Shown here piece after piece: positions 1 through 11,741 of a DNA stretch of 64,000 nucleotides (positions are counted from its first letter, which is position 1; every line of letters begins with the position of its first letter). The stretch covers positions 785,008 to 849,007 of the forward strand of contig JAPMOS010000009.1 of NCBI GenBank assembly GCA_027972325.1, written 5' to 3'. The DNA comes from Paratrimastix pyriformis. Taxonomy: Eukaryota; Preaxostyla; Paratrimastigidae. Made by a program: the position numbers and the translations under genes. Under the pieces are notes generated by a model. The model made no database searches, had not been told where the DNA came from, and saw only the letters and a program-made list of their open reading frames with translations.

Positions 1-1403
1 TCCAGCCCCGGCCCTAGCACAGGCACAGACGCCTGCCCCCGGCCCAGCCCCAGCCCCCGGCCCAGCCCCAGCCCTCGGCCCAGCCCCAGCCCCAGCTCCC
101 GGCACGGCATACCACCCCGGTCTCTGCGCCCAATGCCACGCTCGTGCATGCAACATCGAACCGACCGGACGCGTCCACCCGTTCTGTGGCCGCCGGTGCG
201 CCCAGAACTACCTGACGGCGAACCCGGGTGCGCAGCCCCCCGCGCCCCCCTCGATGGCCGATGCCCAAGCGGCCGCGACAGCCCTGGCCGCCGGGGTCAT
301 GCCTGCTGCTCCGCCAGCCGTTCCTGCCCCTGCCCCTGCCCCCGGCCCCGCCCCTGGGCGCTGCGGCGCCCCCAGTCCAGCCCCCGACACCAGCGCCCCA
401 ACAACCCCTGCCTCAGGCCGCCCAGCCCATCCAGGCGATCCCATTGTGCCCCCAGTGCATGGTGAGGCCGTGCCGCATCGATCCTCGTACTCAGCAGATC
501 ATGGGCTTGCGGGTCCCCTGCCCCCTCCCTCCCTCCTCCCCTCCTCCTCCTCCCTCCCCTCCTCCTCCTCCCTCCCTCCTCCCTCCTCCCCTCCCCCACA
601 CACACGGCCGTCCTGTTGCCGTGGTGACCCGAATCCTTCCGCAACACAGACACATGCGCACGCACGCACGCGCATCCACCGCACGCACGCACACTTCCTG
701 GTGCGGAATGCGGGGTCCCGGGTGCTGCTGTTCTGGTCCGTGGAGACGACGAAATCACTCGTTCTCTCGCCCCGCCCTACAGAAAGCATTGCCATGATGC
801 CGCCCTCGGAGCCACCGGCCCTACCGCGGCCCCGGTTGCCCCCGTCCCCGCGGGCCCTCCTCGTCTGCTTTGCCACAAAAGCTTCCTGAGGGGACTGTGG
901 GGATGGCGACCACACCGACGACTCCATCTCCTCCTACCCCCCCCCCCCCCCTCCTCCCCCCTAGTCCCGCCCGGCCCCGCCGTCGTTCTGCTTGCCCCGA
1001 CGGACCACGAGTACATCTCGATTGCCGGCCAGTTCGCGAGCAAGTGGCTGCCCACCGCAGGCCCGGCCCCGGCCATCATCTCCATCTGCCGGGTGGTTCC
1101 CGCCCCGGCCGTGGACCAGCGCTTCTTCGCCTACCAAACCTCGGTCCAGCAGGCCCGGCAAAGTCCGCATATTCCCCTGTCCTTGGTGGTGTCCATTTAC
1201 CTGCCAATGATGATGATGATGTTGTTGTTGTGGTTGTTGAAGATGGTGATGACTGGATGATGTTGACTGGATGATGATGGATGATGATGGATGATGATGG
1301 ATGATGATGGATGATGATGGATGATGATGGATGATGATGGATGATGATGGATGATGATGGATGATGATGGATGATGATGGATGATGATGGATGATGGTCT
1401 GGC

Positions 1404-1480
<77 letters not shown>

Positions 1481-2255
1481 GGATGATGATGATGATGATT
1501 GGATGATGATTGGATGATGATAATGATGTTGATGTTGATGTTGATGTTGATGTTGATGATGTTGATGATGATGATGATGGTGGCGGTGGTGGCGGTGATA
1601 GTGATGATGCTGATGCTGATGATGCTGATGATGTGATGATGATGATTGCATGAGTTCATCATAATGGTTCACACCCGCCCCACCACCACAGTTCACGTGC
1701 GCGACTTCATGGGCCCCGGCAATACGCGGCGCCGGTTCCACGCGACTCGCTGCGCCTGCCAGGTTGGGGTCGGGGGTTCGACCGCCCTGTGCACCAACGC
1801 CGCCTGTGCCATCTGCTCCATCATCAAGCAGGGCTTCCTGCTCAAGTTCGCAGCCGCGGGTAATTTCGGCAAGGGCATCTACTCCAGCTCGACCCCTTCC
1901 AAGGTCCACTTTTTTTCTCTTGGTGTTTTTTGAAACTTCAGTCTTCTCTGCCCTTTTTATTCGCCCCTTTCCGGACAGGCCAATGGGTACGGGTCTGGGA
2001 CCCCTCGGGCGATGTTCGCTGTGGATGTGGTCGCCGGAAAGGCGCATCAGGTCACGGCAGGTAATAGCACGCTGACTGCAGCCCCTGGTGGTGACGACAG
2101 CGTGATCTACGATCCCGGGACCCCGGGCCAGTGCAACGACGAGGTCAGAAGAGAGAAATCGCCTCATTTTTCCTCATCGCCCGTTTCACCATGATGTATA
2201 GCTAATCGTGTACAAGGAAGATGCAGTCCGCCCGATCTACCTCATCCGATATTGA
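1..2255 (+). CDS. PARP-like (ADP-ribosyltransferase fold) protein, 5' partial
   Basis: The frame is open at the window edge, so the start lies upstream. Approximate exons are 1-510, 781-862, 965-1190, about 1646-1903, 1979-2143 and 2202-2255 (stop TGA); the last three joins are firm and in phase. The first exon has a Cys module (LCAQCHARAC, then HPFCGRRCA, near 138-215) and a weaker second one (CPQCMVRPC, near 455). The C-terminal part has RRFHATRC, CAICSIIKQGF, FGKGIYSSSTPSK and IVYKEDAVRPIYLI. This is the order seen in PARP-like folds known from fungal proteins, where HGT and FG.GIY..S mark the NAD site. Here HGT is HAT, so activity is doubtful. The intron at about 1190-1645 is filled with a GAT array. 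Its role is inferred from domain and neighbours only. Confidence 0.65.
1207..1652. repeat. (GAT)n array inside an intron
   Basis: Runs of GATGATGATG interrupted by TGG (units such as GATGATGATGG, then TTGGATGATGAT) and by GTTGAT near 1526-1565. It lies within an intron of the first PARP-like gene and explains the long poly-His and poly-Ile frames on the minus strand. Confidence 0.9.
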
Positions 2256-2812
2256 TCGCGATTTTGAGCTCGACCTCATCCGATATTGTGCGACGATACT
2301 GCCTTTTCTGTCTTCAGAATGAGCCTCTTTTCACGCCTTTCAACATTCAACTTGGATTTGCCACAATGCGTGTTGCCCAGGGGATCTAGACACACTTGCC
2401 GGACATCTCAAGAAGAACCCACAGGCAGAGTGGGGGTACTGTGGGGATGGTGGACACGAGATCTCGCGGGTCAACAAAGGCGTGGGAGCGAGGGATCCCG
2501 AGAAAATGCGCGGCGGGGCCGCGATGGAAGCGGGACCAGGAACCTGAGGAATGGGCGATGCCAGGAGTCGTGGATGTGATAAGCCGTTTGAACCGCCTGG
2601 CCATTCGACACGGATCGCGATGCGAGATTTCGCAACCCATCATCAGCACCAACTTGGGATCATAACTTGACAAACTCCAGCGGAGAACTCTGAGAAAAAG
2701 CGCACTTTGTGGCGCAGAGGGTTTACAACTGTCAGATGATCCGCGGAATCGTGCATTGTCCTAGTTGACACTTGACAACGCGACAATCTGGTGAGACCCG
2801 CAGTCTCTCGCG
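2256..2812. other. Intergenic stretch with possible decayed exons
   Basis: No gene can be supported. A 15-nt direct repeat, CCTCATCCGATATTG, occurs at about 2240 (last codons of the upstream gene) and again near 2274. A splice-like CTTCAG near 2314 precedes a short open stretch (NEPLFTPFNIQLGF) that stops at once, so it may be an exon remnant. Confidence 0.35.
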
Positions 2813-4654
2813 ATGGCGGAGCAGCCACGTTGGTACTTCAAAGACGATAATGGCTCATTCCAACCTTATTCGCCTTTTATGCACATTGCAATCGATCAAG
2901 CATATCAGACGAACCCTCAGTTGCCAGTCATCATCGCGGATTATAAGATTACTTTCCTTCTGGTCTACTTTCCGGATCTCTTTCGCGTTTAACTCTCTGC
3001 CTTGATAGAATGAGGAGGGAACTCAAACCGATCTCCTGACGAACAAAGATCGTGACATTTGTCGCTGGTTGCCCTCCACCCAACCGACCCTCCCTTCCCC
3101 GGATCCTCTTCCGAATTCTCTTCTACAACTGCGATCGCAACCGAAATCACCTCCGCATCCACACCCACATGCCCTATCTTTTTCGGCGTGTGTGCCACTG
3201 AGGCAACCATCGGTGGCACCCCCCCTCTGCCCGGTTTGCGGAGTTAACCCCTGCGCCGTGGAGGGTGAGCGGCTGCACGGATTTTGCTCGAGGGCATGCG
3301 CCGACGAAGGAATTGCCATGAGAATTCGACCCGCCCAATGGGCGACCACCGGCGTCCCGGGCCCCTCTTTGCCCAACCCACGCGAGCGGGTCTGGGAAGG
3401 GCAGGCCGATGGGACCCAGAACTGGGCGACCCTCAATCTGGTGGACGCTCAAACGGTTGAATATCTCAGCAGAGCCGTTGGAAACACGCTTCCCTCAGCG
3501 ACCTATGACCCGACATCATCTCGGTTCGTGGCACCGGGTTTTTCAGGCATTGTTCGTTCCGTGCAATGGCAATTCTTCCATTCTTCTGCGGAGACGTGGA
3601 AGGTCTGCCGCGGAAACCCCGACCCGTTCGCCGAATCCCCTCTCTTGTGCAGACCTACCCTGCCCAGACCGCGGTTCTCCTGGAGCGAAATCATCTGGCC
3701 GGCCACCAGGGCCCGGTTGCCGTTGCCAGAGTGGCCATCTTTCATCTCGATGAGATGACTGCGGAGAGCACCGAATATGGCACGTTCCCCATCCGACGGG
3801 TGGCCAGCGACGAGGCTCCGCCCCAGGAGGAACTCAACCTTGTCATTTGTCGCGTTCGCAGGTGCCGGTCCATGTTTCCCTGGGCCATACTTCACCTGTC
3901 ATTTGCGGCTGGCCTTCAGAAACCCTTCTCCGTGACGTCGCTCCAACCTGAGGACGGCGGCGAGGGGGATGCGGTCTGGGAATACTTCACCAACTGCTGG
4001 CGCAAACGAGGTGTTCCCGAGCCGCGACCCTGCTTCATCGCCAAGGTGTGGAACCGCGCATTGGCCACGCGCTATGCCAAATACCTCCAAACCATCCCCC
4101 TGACTGAACGACGCGAGGAGTTCTTCTTCCACGGGACCACCTCCGCCTGCGGCAGCCAGTGGCGGGCCCAGAAGCACGGCTGCGGCAAGACGGACGGCAC
4201 CTGTGCCGTGTGCAGCATCCTCCACGGTGGCTTCGTCAAACAGGCCATTCGCGATCCCGGCCAGTCCTTCCAGCGCTTCGGGGCGGGCTTCTACTTTGGG
4301 CTCGAGTCCACCAAGTCCAACGACTACACCGAACCTCCATCTGTGGCTGGCCGGGTTGCTTCACAGGACCCCAACCTGAGCCGGGTCATCCTGATCTGCC
4401 GCTGTGTCGTGGGCCGGATCTACGAGTCCAGCCAGGAAGACCCACAGAAGACCCGCCAATGGACGCGGGCCCCTCAGGGGTTCGACTCTGTCTTGGGCGT
4501 GCCACTACCCCTCAACGTGCCCAAGCCGGGCCTGAAGTGGCCCGAGCACATCATCTACAGCGAGGATGCCATCCTGCCCATGTACGCCGTGGTGTACCAC
4601 GCGCCCGCCCTGCCCCCGGGGGCCAGCGCCCCTTGCGGGTGCCAGGGCGTCTAA
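2813..4654 (+). CDS. WWE - Cys module - WWE - PARP catalytic protein
   Basis: Three exons, 2813-2962, 3009-3602 and 3653-4654, join in phase 0 to 581 residues. The start ATG opens directly into a WWE domain (residues 1-75: WYFKDDNGSFQPYS, then YKITF). A Cys module follows at about 123-148 (CPVCGVNPC, HGFCSRACA). A second WWE-like domain (about 234-300, VQWQFFHSSAETWK to FPIRRV) precedes the PARP domain (about 335-581). HGT lies near residue 407 and FGAGFYFGLESTKSNDY near 457. WWE domains bind iso-ADP-ribose in poly-ADP-ribose or stabilise PARP and ubiquitin enzymes. The protein probably transfers ADP-ribose from NAD to a target; mono- or poly-activity cannot be told. The third catalytic residue could not be placed. 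The catalytic domain is nearly the same as in the genes at 8165-11246 and 25374-26458. Confidence 0.85.
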
Positions 4655-4858
4655 ATTTCGCGCTTTCCTCCCTCCTCCCCTCCTCCCCCTCCCTCCCTCC
4701 CTCCCCCTCCCCCTCCCCCTCCCCTCCTCGGTGGTGAGAAAGTGGATGAATTCTGCTCTTTCGCTGGGTCTCCTTGTCTTCATTGCACAGAAGAGATGAC
4801 GGAACGGACCGACTGGGGGGATGGCGTCACGCTGAGGAGCCGTAGCCAGATGAGGCAG

Positions 4859-5596
4859 CTAAGGCTCGTCGAAGCATATGTTCCGCAGAGGCCCCCGAAG
4901 CGGATCCGGAAGATCGAGCATCGGGATGCCGCCATAACCCCCGGGCTGGGCGACGGCACCTGGTACCCGAGCATAGGCCATTGGTGCCGGGGCATAGGCC
5001 CCCGGGCCCGAAGCAAAAGCTAGGGCCGGAGCCGGGGCAGGAGCAGCAGGTGGATGTTGCCTCAGGTGCGTCCTGAGATCCATCAGCATTTGTCCAAGTT
5101 TGTTCTGTCCACTACCGTCGCCTCCATCACCCCAAAAATTGTCCTTGACGGTGTGTTCAACCAGGCGCCGGTTGCCTGTTTCCAGCAAACATCTCAGGGC
5201 GTGAGGGTTCTGCGTGAACTTGAAGTAGAGTGCATCCCACATGATGGCCAAGTTCTTATCACGCCAGTCCTGGATGAACATTGAATGGAGACGAGATGAG
5301 TTGTGAACAGGAACCAAACCTTTCGAACATCGGCAGGCCGTCTCCGTGTGAAATCGAATGCATCCCGAGCGAATGGGAGATTTCGAACCTCTTCTTGGAG
5401 TGCGGGGCTCTCGAACTTATGTGCCTGACCATCGGAAAGAGATCCAGAGCAAACTCAATGAAACGCCACCGACCTGAAAGTAATGTTCGCTGGTCTTCCA
5501 TTGCCGACGGGTGGTGTCAATGAAAGGCGCGCGATCGTAAAAGTTGGTAAATTCGTAAAATGGCCTGTCCTTGTCGTAAAAGAGCACCGGTTCCAT
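4859..5596 (-). CDS. NADAR-domain N-glycosidase-like protein
   Basis: Exons 5596-5474, 5424-5320 and 5269-4859 give 212 residues, all joins phase 0. The start is the only in-frame ATG (MEPVLFYDKDRPF); an upstream non-coding exon cannot be excluded. The NADAR (YbiA-like) signature is complete: YEFTNFYDRAPF, WKTSEHYFQAHKF, DWRDKN, LLETGNRRLVE, FWGDGGDGSGQNKLG. NADAR enzymes cleave N-glycosidic bonds (riboflavin precursors in bacteria), and some members are reported to release ADP-ribose from guanine bases. The Glu of SEHYFQ, thought essential, is present, so activity is likely. The last 60 residues are Pro/Ala-rich. The next gene on the same strand stops only 178 bp upstream of its ATG and has the same intron positions, so the two are tandem duplicates. 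Confidence 0.85.
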
Positions 5597-5774
5597 CGAT
5601 TCGTCGACTCGCCGCACCCAGAATCCTATTTTCTTGCCCGGGGATCTGTTCCTTGTGTCATTATTGACAGGCGGAGTCCACCCCCCTCCCCCCTCCCCCC
5701 CGAGGCGAACAAGGGACTCGGGCCAGGGTGGCCAGGGTCGCAATCTCAGCTGTGTAGGTGATCTTACAGAAAGT

Positions 5775-7944
5775 TCAGGGCATTACTGGGGTCGGCTGTG
5801 CATCTCGGATGGCCATGAGCATCTTGCCGAGGAGATTTCCAATTGACCAAGTCGAGGGTTTCTGCGTCTCGAAAAGGATGCGCCGGGGTTGAGTCGACGC
5901 AAGTATCGCGGCGATCTCGGGGTTCTGCTGGAACTTCATTCGAAGGGCATCGGTCATAACTTGTTCGGCCCGACCAAGGAAAAGCTAAAGGGAAGGAGAG
6001 AAGGGGGTGAGGAAGAGTCGTGATCCTCACCACCACAACCACCCCACGCACGCACACATCCACCACCCTGTGCTGACCGGGTCTTGCTCGGTCAAGTGTT
6101 GCCTGCTGAGGGTATATACCCGACCGGGGTCAGGCTCCGTGCGAATCTGCTCGAGCAGACGGGGCTCCCGGCGGAACTTGCAGGCGTGGAAGTAGTGATC
6201 GACCGTCGGCCAACGCATCCCCCCGGCGTCCGTGAACGGGGACACAGAATTATTGAGGAGACACGTGTACTGTGGCGCCGGGCGGCCTGCGATGGTGGCC
6301 GTCGAGGGGGTCAGAACCAGCGGTGGTTCAGGGGGAGTGCGGTTGGGGGGGTACTGCCCCCCGGGTGGTGAGACACGCGGTTGGACGGGATTTCTCCAGG
6401 ACAACGGGGACGGGGTGGAGTATGCTGAAAGAAGCGAGGGAGATGTTGAGATTGATGGGGGATATCGGGAGAGCTGCGTGCTCACGGCCGCACCCAGGCC
6501 GCCGACACCACCACCGGGGGGAGATCGACGAGCGTCAATCACCACCCGAGGAGCAAAACTCGCCGATCCGAGGGGGGATGGCTGTTGCAGGTGGGATGGC
6601 TGTGATGAAAAGGGTTGCACGGAGGCCGGCTGCTGTCCAAGGTAGGTCGACCGGGATGGGAGTGAGGATGGGGATGGGGCCGGCGGGGATGCCTGCGAAC
6701 TCGTGCTGCGGGAATAGTAGTGTGCCGGCAGAGGGGGCGGCGGTGGGAATACCGGGGGGTACGATTGCGAGGGCGCCAGGGCGTATGATGGGGGCGGGGG
6801 CGGGGGCGGGGGCTGGGAAGGTGGGGGCGGAGCGGGGTATGCCGGGGGCGGAGGCGGATCGCCCCAGGTTGAGGATCGGGGTGCCAAGTCTGACCGCGAT
6901 CGGGCGACGGAGACGGGCGGGCGGTAGGATTGGCGCGAGGTGGTCGTGAACTGGTCGGAATCAGTCGATGTGCCGATCCGCGGGGCCCGCTGGGCGGAGG
7001 AGGGTCTGTGAGCCGCCGAGGCGGCTGCGGCGGGATCTGTTGAGCGGCGCACTTTCTGGACGCTGGAGGGACGCGGGGCGGGGATCCGGTTGGAGGAGGA
7101 TAGTGCCGGGGGAGAGAGGACGGAGGCGGAGGCGGAGGCGAGGAGGGCGGGTCCCTGGGCGCTAAGTTCGGCACGGCGGGCCATCAACAACTGGCCCAAC
7201 ATGTTGCGGCCACTGAGGTGTGTGTGTGTGGGGGGGGGGGAGGGGGGAGGAGGGGGGGGGGGGAGGGGAGGGAGGTGGGGGATGGGGCCGAAACGGAGAA
7301 CCACAAAAAGAAGGATATGCGGGAGAAAGTGTTCGAGGTGAAAGGGTCGAAGAGCGGGCAATGCGACACTTCCGGGGGGAGGCAGACCGCAAACCGGCTC
7401 CCCCGTCGCCTCCATCACCCCAGAACTCGTCGTTGATTGTATGTTCCACCAGCAACGCGTCGCCAGTCTCAAGCAATCGACGGACGAGTCCCGGATTTTG
7501 CTGGGAGAACTTCAGACGGAGCGCATCAACCATGGCCTGGATGTTGCAGTGGCGCCAGTCCTAATGAACGTGGGGTGATGAACCCCAGGGAAAGAGAGGC
7601 TGTATCAGACCGGGCGCACGGAGGCAGCATGATCTCTTGCGAATTGGAAGGCTTCACGAGGTGTGGACAATTGACGGATAGCCTCTTGCAACCGGGGATC
7701 TGTAAATTTTTGAGCCTGCACCAGAAATTGCTGGTTGAGGATTAAAGAGGGAAAAGGTGACCTGAAAATATTGCTCCGATGTTCTCCACGATCGATTCAA
7801 CTGATCGACGAAGGGTGCCCGATCATAGAAATTCGTGAATTCGTAGTATGGTCGGTCACGCTCGTAGAATAAAATCGGCGAGTTTTGAGAGTGACCCAGG
7901 GGCCCCGCTGGATCCCTCCAAGACAACGACCGACCATCGCCCAT
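5775..7944 (-). CDS. Tandem NADAR-domain protein with long Pro-rich linker
   Basis: Exons 7944-7762, 7715-7611, 7560-7388, 7212-6078 and 5984-5775 give 601 residues. The start ATG (MGDGRSLSW) is the only in-frame one after an upstream stop. The first NADAR domain (about 23-170) is complete: YEFTNFYDRAPF, WRTSEQYFQ, LLETGDALLVE, FWGDGGDG, NMLGQLLMARR. A Pro/Ser-rich linker of about 300 residues follows. The second domain (about 470-600) is degenerate. SEHYFQ is replaced by TVDHYFH, with Asp for the usual Glu, and the FWG.G.DG loop by FETQKPSTWSIGN. It may bind rather than cleave. The first two introns sit at the same codons as in the single-domain neighbour. The substrate is unknown; adjacency to PARP genes suggests an ADP-ribose-linked one. 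Confidence 0.8.
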
Positions 7945-8164
7945 CTGCTGAGATGATCTTTGAGGGATGGGCCCTGGGGAATGACGGACGGATGCCGGCA
8001 GAAAATTCAAGCCACATCAACGAGCAAAACGGCCGTTCGGCATTGATTTGGAACCCTCTGAGAGATCTCGAAATGTTCGCAAGCGTACAAAGTGGCGAAA
8101 GGTCCGTCAAAAAACCTGTTCAGTCAGTCAATGCAGCCTCGTAGGAGGCTAACTAGATCAAACT

Positions 8165-11100
8165 TTAGCACCCACACGGGGCGGTTTTCCCCGGGGGCAG
8201 GGCGGGCGAGTGGTACACCACGGCGTACATGGGCAGGATGGCGTCCTCGTTGTAGATGATATACTCAGGCCAGTTCAGGCTCGAGCTGGGCGCTTTCTTC
8301 TTCTCCAGTCCATACACCGAGTCGTACCCCGCGGGGGCCTGGGTCCACTGAGTGGTCGTCTGGTCGTCATGGTCGGCCTCGTAGGCAAGGCCCACGACAC
8401 AGCGGCAGATCAGGATGACCCGGCTCAGGGTGGGATCACTGGAGGCACCGCGGCTGGTGCCCCGGGGTGGTTCGGTGTAGTCGTGGGACTTGGTGGACTC
8501 GAGCCCAAAGTAGAAGCCGGTTCCGAAGCGCTGCGTGAACTGGCTGGGATTGCGGATGGTCCGTTTGATGAAACCCCCATGAAGGATGCTGCACATGGCG
8601 CATCCGCCTTGTTGACCACAGCCGCGCTTCTGGGCCCGCCACCGGCTGCCGCAGGCGGAGGTGGTCCCGTGGAAGAAGAACTCCTCGCGCCGGTTGGCGG
8701 GCGGCTGGATGGTCTGACGATACCGGTCATATCGTGTGGCCAGTGTCTGGTTCCACACCTTGGCGATGAAGCAGGGGCGCGGCTGGGCAACGCCCGGCTT
8801 GCGCCAGCTGTCGGTGAAGAAGCCCCAGACGGCATCGCCCTCGCCGCCATCCCCGGGTTGGAGGGGCGTGACGACGAAGGGCTGCTGCATGATGTGCGGC
8901 GGGAAGGCCGGGTTGGTTTTGGCCCAGGGGAAGGGCGTGCGGGTGTGCTGAAGTGGCTTCCCGAAGAGGGCGGCCACGCCCGAGGGGGTCGACGCCACAG
9001 GCCCTTGCACCGGGTTTCCCAAAATCTTGGTCAGGGCTGTCGCAGGCGCAGTCGTGGGCACGATCCCCCCGCCTGCCTTTGCTGCGTTCCGACAGGTCAA
9101 CCTGGACGGGGGCTCCGTACACCCTTTCAGCAAAAACAAATGTTCCAGACCCGCAGTACCCGTGGGTCTGGCCGGTGGTGGGGTCGACATGACACGGTCG
9201 GACGTGGCACTGGGGGCACAGCGGGAGCTGAGAAGCGAGTGGGGCGGGAAATGTCGCTGGGGCGGACATCCCCAGGGCCTGGCAGGCCTGCAGGACGTCA
9301 GCCTGAGATGGAGGAGGAGGGAAAGCCAGGCCGCGTGCCCCGAACTTCTTTGCACAACCTGTGCCGCAGAAGGGGTGGATCCGAGAGGCATCGACATGGC
9401 AGGGGCGTGTGTGGCATTCGGCGCAGAGCCCAGGCAAGTGCGCGATGGCCGGGGGTGCCGCCGTAGGGACGCGTGGACCCGGAGTTGAGCGAGCGACTCT
9501 TGCCCCGCTGGCCAGGTCTGCTTGGAGGGCCTGAATGTCACTCAGGGCTGGGCTGGGGGGCGAGGGCAGGCCGCGCTTCATGTACTGCTTGGCACAGGTC
9601 TGGCCGCAGAAGGGGTGGATGCGTCCGGTCGTTTCGATGTTGCATTGGCGAGCGTGGCATTCGGCACAGAGGCCGGGGTGGGTGGAGGGGATGATGCGAG
9701 GAGGGGCCGGAGCCGGCTGGACTGGGGCTGGGGCTGGCTGGACTGGGGCTGGGGCTGGGACTGGAGCCGGCACAGGAGCAGGGGCAAGGGGGGCAACTGC
9801 AGCAGCATTCGCGGAAGCCTTGATGGCCCTGAGATGTGGTGGTCGTGGCGGCGCAGGTGTGAGGACATCAGGAGTGGTGAGAAGGTGAGGGTGAGTGAGA
9901 GGGGCGAATGGGTTGTGCAGACATGAGGCCGATGACCAAAGACCCTGGTGGCCAGCAGGGGATGGAGGAAAACGTCAGGATGAGAAGACGACACACCCAG
10001 AAAAGCGAGCGACCGACCAAGTTGATTCATCACGTCTGCGGAGGGTTCGGGAGAGGTCGACGGGGCAGGTGCCGGGGTGGTAGCGACGGCAACCGCCGGC
10101 GGGGATGATGCCGGGGTGGGGACGAGCACCCCAGTCTGACGCGATAGGCACTGTAAGCACGGGGAGAATGCCCCGGTACTGTCGACCGAGGCCCAGTTCT
10201 TGTGGCAGATCTGGCAGGGTGGTGCGGACTGGGGCGGTGGCGGCAGTGGCTGGAGTGGCGGCGGCTGTGGCAGTGACGGCTGTGGCGCGGGGGTGGCAGC
10301 AGGGGGAGACCGGTAGGACATCGGCAGGGGCGGCGGCGGCGCAATGAAGGAGGGACCCGAATATGGAGGGTGTTCAAATGAAGGTTCCGGGATGTCCATG
10401 GGCGAGTACTGGGGCGGGGCTCGGATGGGGGCGGGGGCGGGCTGCGGGGAACTGAGGCGATGGCTGTGGACCCGGGAAACCGGACTGATATGGGGGTGGC
10501 TGCGGATAGCAAGGCGGGGGGGGCGGAGAGTGGGACTGGCGTGATGGCTGTGGGCCCGGGAACCCGGGCTGGTACGGGGGTGGTTGGGGATAGCAGGGCG
10601 GGGGCGGAGAGTGGGACTGGCGGGGTGGCTGGGAGCCGGGGTAGGCAGCGGACTGGTATGGGGTGGCTGCGGATAGTCTGGGAAAGAAGGCGGGGGGGGA
10701 GAGAGGGATTGGCGTCGTTGCTGGGTGCAGGGATAAGTGGCCGGTGGAGGTGGAGGTGGAGGTGGAGGTGGAGGTGGAGGTGGAGGCGGAGGTGGAGGCG
10801 GATGTGAAGGCGAGGTCTGATACTCCATAGGAAATGTCGACTCTGGTGGTTCGTAACGAGGAGCGCACCGTGAGTCAGCCTCATCGTCCTCCGGAACATC
10901 ATCTTGATCATCCGCAGGAGGGTACTCCTGGGGCAGTGGAGACGTGTGCCGGTGGTTCCCAGGGAACGAGCCCCATTGCATTCCCCTCAATCTTCGCCCT
11001 CTTCCACCTCTCCGGCCTCTCCGCCGCTTCTGCTGCGGCGCGAGACCGGGTGGTGTTGGCGGTGGCGGTGGTGGGGCAAACGGAGGTGGGACTGGTGGAG

Positions 11101-11246
11101 GTGATGCTAGAGTGGTGTCCCAAGACCAGTGCTTTTCTGAAGATTGGCGAAACAGACTGGCAATTTGAAAGGCTGTATCAAAAAGCGGTTGAAGGAGTCG
11201 ATGATGGTCGGGTGGAATGCGGGAGAGCGGAGTTTACCTGAAGCAT
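8165..11246 (-). CDS. Pro-rich, triple Cys-module PARP catalytic protein
   Basis: Firm exons are 11131-9993, 9828-9151 and 9101-8165; a three-codon first exon (11246-11238, ATG CTT CAG followed by GTAAAC) is inferred. The total is about 920 residues. The N-terminal 380 residues are Pro-rich with one CQIC/CLQC pair. Exon 3 carries three Cys modules (CAECHARQC..HPFCGQTCA, CAECHTRPC..HPFCGTGCA, CPQCHVRPC..HGYCGLTC). The last Cys pair is completed only by splicing across 9150-9102, which supports that intron. The PARP domain (about 610-920) has FFFHGTTSACG, CAMCSILHGGF, FGTGFYFGLESTKSHDYTE and YNEDAILPMYAVVYH. Likely an ADP-ribosyltransferase; the modules may bind zinc. It lies head-to-tail with the two NADAR genes, with only 220 bp to the next. 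Confidence 0.82.
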
Positions 11247-11741
11247 GGTTTGAAGTAAAGAAAAGTGCCCATTCAAAAGCAGACATGGGGTGGAAGCGGC
11301 GGCGTGGAGAAAAAGAATCCCAAGTATGACGCCCCGGGAATCCCGTTGATTTCGCAACGAACAAGTGAGCGAAGAAGAACTAGATAAGATGATTAAACAG
11401 ACAAGATGACATGGCGAATCGTAGCCAAAATCTTCAACCAAAGAAAGGAGGAGAGCGACAAAGCGCCCGAGCAACCCAAAACAGTCGAGTTCCCTGGGGC
11501 TTGCCACTCTGTCCTTCTTTCATGTCAAAAAAGGCCTTTCGGTCAGATTCATCACTCAGGATAGAGAATCGCTCCCCCCCCCCCCCCCCCCCCCCGCCGC
11601 CGCCGAGAGTTTATGGGGAGCTCCCGTTTTCCCAATCCCTAAGTCCCTGGTGACGAAAAGCCAGGTCATGGTGGGTCTGGGCCTTTACCGCATTCCCTCT
11701 GTTCGTTGATCAGTCGCATCGGGGGTGTATGGACGTTGCGA
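11247..11741. other. Intergenic stretch, no gene seen
   Basis: Contains a poly-C run near 11576-11594 and then a GC-mixed stretch before the stop of the RRM gene. No open frame with splice or family support was found. Confidence 0.5.
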
